Origin: Echinarachnius parma
Taxonomy: Eukaryota > Echinodermata > Echinoidea > Clypeasteroida > Echinarachniidae
Reading direction: 5' to 3'
Length of the DNA: 64,000 bases
Assembly: GCA_037951105.1 (NCBI GenBank)
Contig: JBAMJV010008930.1
Location: forward strand, 62,001-126,000
How positions within the stretch are numbered: position 1 is the first letter of the stretch; the number at the start of each line of letters is the position of its first letter. This document shows, in pieces, positions 55,293 to 64,000 of this stretch. The notes under the pieces are model-generated. The model was not told the DNA's origin and made no database searches. It saw only the letters and a program-made list of their open reading frames with translations. The translations under genes and the position numbers were made by a program.

Positions 55293-55858
55293 TACTATCC
55301 CTTTAATCACCAATGAATATGACTACATTCTAAAAGCTTTCTTGAATGCTTTTCATTCAAATTCAAAATGTAATAACTATAGAGACATTTGAAAAATCAA
55401 AACCCATTTTATACTTTTATTACCATAAGACAAACAAAAAGGTACAAGAGAAACAAGAAAGCTTTGGTTAAATTGTTTATCAAAAAGCTGAATTTATCTT
55501 GGAACAGGACAGATAGAAAAGTAAAAATTTCTAGAGGCTAAATATAGTCAACCCTGTGTATAGTGACCATGTAGGGGAAACAAGAAAAGTGGCCACTGTA
55601 GACAGGTTGGCTGCTATAAACAGGTGAATGGAGTTGGAAAGACAGGTTTGACTGTATTAAAAAGTGCTGTAGATGTAAAGGTTCAGTCTTCATTCTGAGT
55701 TATTTGGTTTTCTATTTGTACAATGAACTGAAATAACTATGGCACAAATATCTTAACCATCAAGGACTGATATATCAGACTAGGGCCTCTGGTGAATAAG
55801 TGTTGTAACAAAATTAAATTACAATGTACAATTATCTCCATTTAATTTGATCATATTA

Positions 55859-56022
55859 CAGTGGAACCTCTGTATAAGGAGCTCTGTTATAACGAGTTAC
55901 CAAATAAAACAAGGTCATTTTACAGGTCCAGGTTCTGTGTATTAACCTGATGTAATGAGATACCTGAAATATCAAGGTAAACTCAATGGGCCCAAGGTGC
56001 TCGTTATAATGAGGTTCCACTG
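55859..56022. mobile_element. Tc1-type MITE, CAGTGGAACCTCTGTATAAG, copy 4
   Basis: CAGTGGAACCTCTGTATAAG and TTATAATGAGGTTCCACTG flanked by TA. Confidence 0.85.
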
Positions 56023-56314
56023 TATAAAAGATGCCTGCCTCATCCCTCTCCATTTGTTATGGACAGGGCAGAAGTGTGTAAGGCACACTGTTGTTACGAT
56101 GCGGTGAACAAATTTACATGGGCTCTCGTCCATTTAACCTCCTATATGCCTAAAAGAATCAACAAATTAAAAAAAGGCCCATAAATTCCTCAAAGCAAGA
56201 CAACTCTCTGAGTGCTTGTTCAGTACCAGCAGGCTTGAAAAGTTGTCCTAAAATAATAATGTATAGCCATTTTAATGTAGCGCGCTGTCTATCTTGGTTT
56301 ACTATTCAGAAGCG

Positions 56315-56420
56315 CATTATTACCCTTGGTAATTAGGCACGGTTCAAACCTGAACAATTATTATGTGCACAATCTCAACTCCCTGGGGAGCATACTGTCT
56401 GAGCTGCGCTACATGCTAAT
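56315..56420 (-). repeat. SINE body fragment
   Basis: GTAATTAGGCACGGTTCAAA...CTCAACTCCCTGGGGAGCAT matches 25345-25405 and, in the opposite orientation, 61545-61620. Confidence 0.55.
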
Positions 56421-56477
56421 CATCACCGGACTAAGTACCCATATAAGTCTTGTAAACTCCATTTTTAGAATGATGGT

Positions 56478-63230
<6,753 letters not shown>

Positions 63231-63334
63231 CTAAAAAAACAACAACAAAGAGAAACATAATGTATGCATATTGCTTTATTTTTATTCAAATTGTATAAAA
63301 ATGTAGTATATATGGTTTCTGATGACGAGCACAA

Positions 63335-63480
63335 AAACTGAAAAAGGGGGTTTCTGGGAAGTGCCAGTATCAAATGGTCTTTGAGACAAAATGGTTTGAA
63401 CACTAGTTTAGCAATCTGGAGGTCTTTGGTTTGACTCCCCGCTAAGCCCCATTTTCTTTGCTCATTTCATTCAAGAAATG
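63335..63480 (+). mobile_element. tRNA-derived SINE, decayed second copy
   Basis: GGGGGTTTCTGGGAAG, then TAGTTTAGCAATCTGGAGGT, a decayed B box GGTTTGACTCC, and CCATTTTCTTTGCTCA. It is collinear with 24632-24775. Confidence 0.7.
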
Positions 63481-63825
63481 TAGCATTGTCTTGTTATTAT
63501 CATTTAAGGAACTTACTGCTGCATTATGATTCAATTCTTCATAGATGCAATAGAGCGTTTTTGATATGATTCGACTTAGGATACACATTCTTGCTTCAAA
63601 TAAAAGGACCATTTCATTGGAAAAGTGTATTAAAAACTTTCCTGATGTAATTATATAACACAAAGTTCAGTACTCCACATAATATGAAATTTGATATTTG
63701 TAGGCAAAAAGGTGCAGCAATTTTTAATGAATATCAATTTACTTTTTGAATAAATAACAAACAAAAACAACTGATTTCAATCTGGGACAATTAAATGTCT
63801 CATTATGATCACTGCCCGTTCATAG

Positions 63826-64000
63826 CAGTGGCGGATCTAGGGGGGGGGGGGGGGGGGGTTAGGGGGTTTAAAACCCCCCCCCCCCCCCCCCCCCCCCCTT
63901 GGGCTGCCAAGTGAATGTATCAGTGAAAAAAGTGAAAACAAATCAGTTACGGGGGTTCAAAATAGCAAAAAAAAATTGGCGCTTTGCGGCTCATGGACGA
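63826..64000. repeat. Dispersed repeat CAGTGGCGGATCTA, cut by window edge
   Basis: Same order of motifs as 34093-34380: CAGTGGCGGATCTA, G run, GTTAGGGGGTTTAAA, C run, TTGGGCTGCCAAGTGAA, CAGTTACGGGGGTTCAAAA. Confidence 0.75.

Overview
This is a window of animal nuclear DNA. The genes are split by many GT-AG introns, the background is AT-rich, and the introns and spacers are packed with transposable elements. The set of families present points to a marine invertebrate, most likely a deuterostome such as an echinoderm or hemichordate, although a mollusc cannot be excluded. The families include pearl/Helentron-like elements with GACG-type microsatellites, tRNA-derived SINEs, TTAA-flanked MITEs and hAT MITEs. 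The species call is an inference.

Three protein genes are recognisable. (1) EXOC1 (exocyst subunit Sec3) lies on the minus strand. It runs from a start codon at 44102 to the left edge in 20 coding exons (810 residues seen, about 60 expected beyond the edge). It includes a 21-nt microexon and one GC-AG intron. (2) URAD (OHCU decarboxylase, ureide pathway) lies on the plus strand in two exons, 49396-49585 and 50453-50820, and is complete at 185 residues. (3) VPS37A (ESCRT-I subunit) lies on the minus strand. Its five 3'-most exons (63230 down to the stop at 56478) carry the proline/serine linker and the Mod(r) domain; the N-terminal UEV part lies beyond the right edge. EXOC1 and URAD are divergent; URAD and VPS37A are convergent.

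Repeats by region. 1-2.1 kb holds a three-layer nest of elements. 2.8-3.5 kb is a 14-15 bp minisatellite. 5.8-11.4 kb holds MITEs. 12.1-13.5 kb, 22.6-23.9 kb and 56.9-57.8 kb hold pearl-like elements. 17.2-17.8 kb is a large tetranucleotide array. 19.3-20.7 kb is a hAT-type element with perfect 8-bp target duplications. 29.4-42.1 kb, inside the 14.9-kb second intron of EXOC1, is a huge inverted structure whose core is a 9.4-kb foldback element with 2.35-kb arms and a 9-bp target duplication. 46.8-47.8 kb, 57.9-58.6 kb and 60.7-61.7 kb hold further hAT MITEs, two of them nested in older repeats.

The most unusual signal is a set of decayed partial copies of exons ('exon ghosts') beside at least ten EXOC1 exons and two VPS37A exons. 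Copies upstream of an exon (in transcript direction) keep the 3' splice site and the 5' part of the exon but lack a donor. The downstream copies keep the 3' part of the exon and the donor. This is what tolerated short tandem duplications with one breakpoint inside an exon would leave behind. Several copies retain open reading frames. A minisatellite whose unit resembles the exon 7 donor junction fits the same picture.
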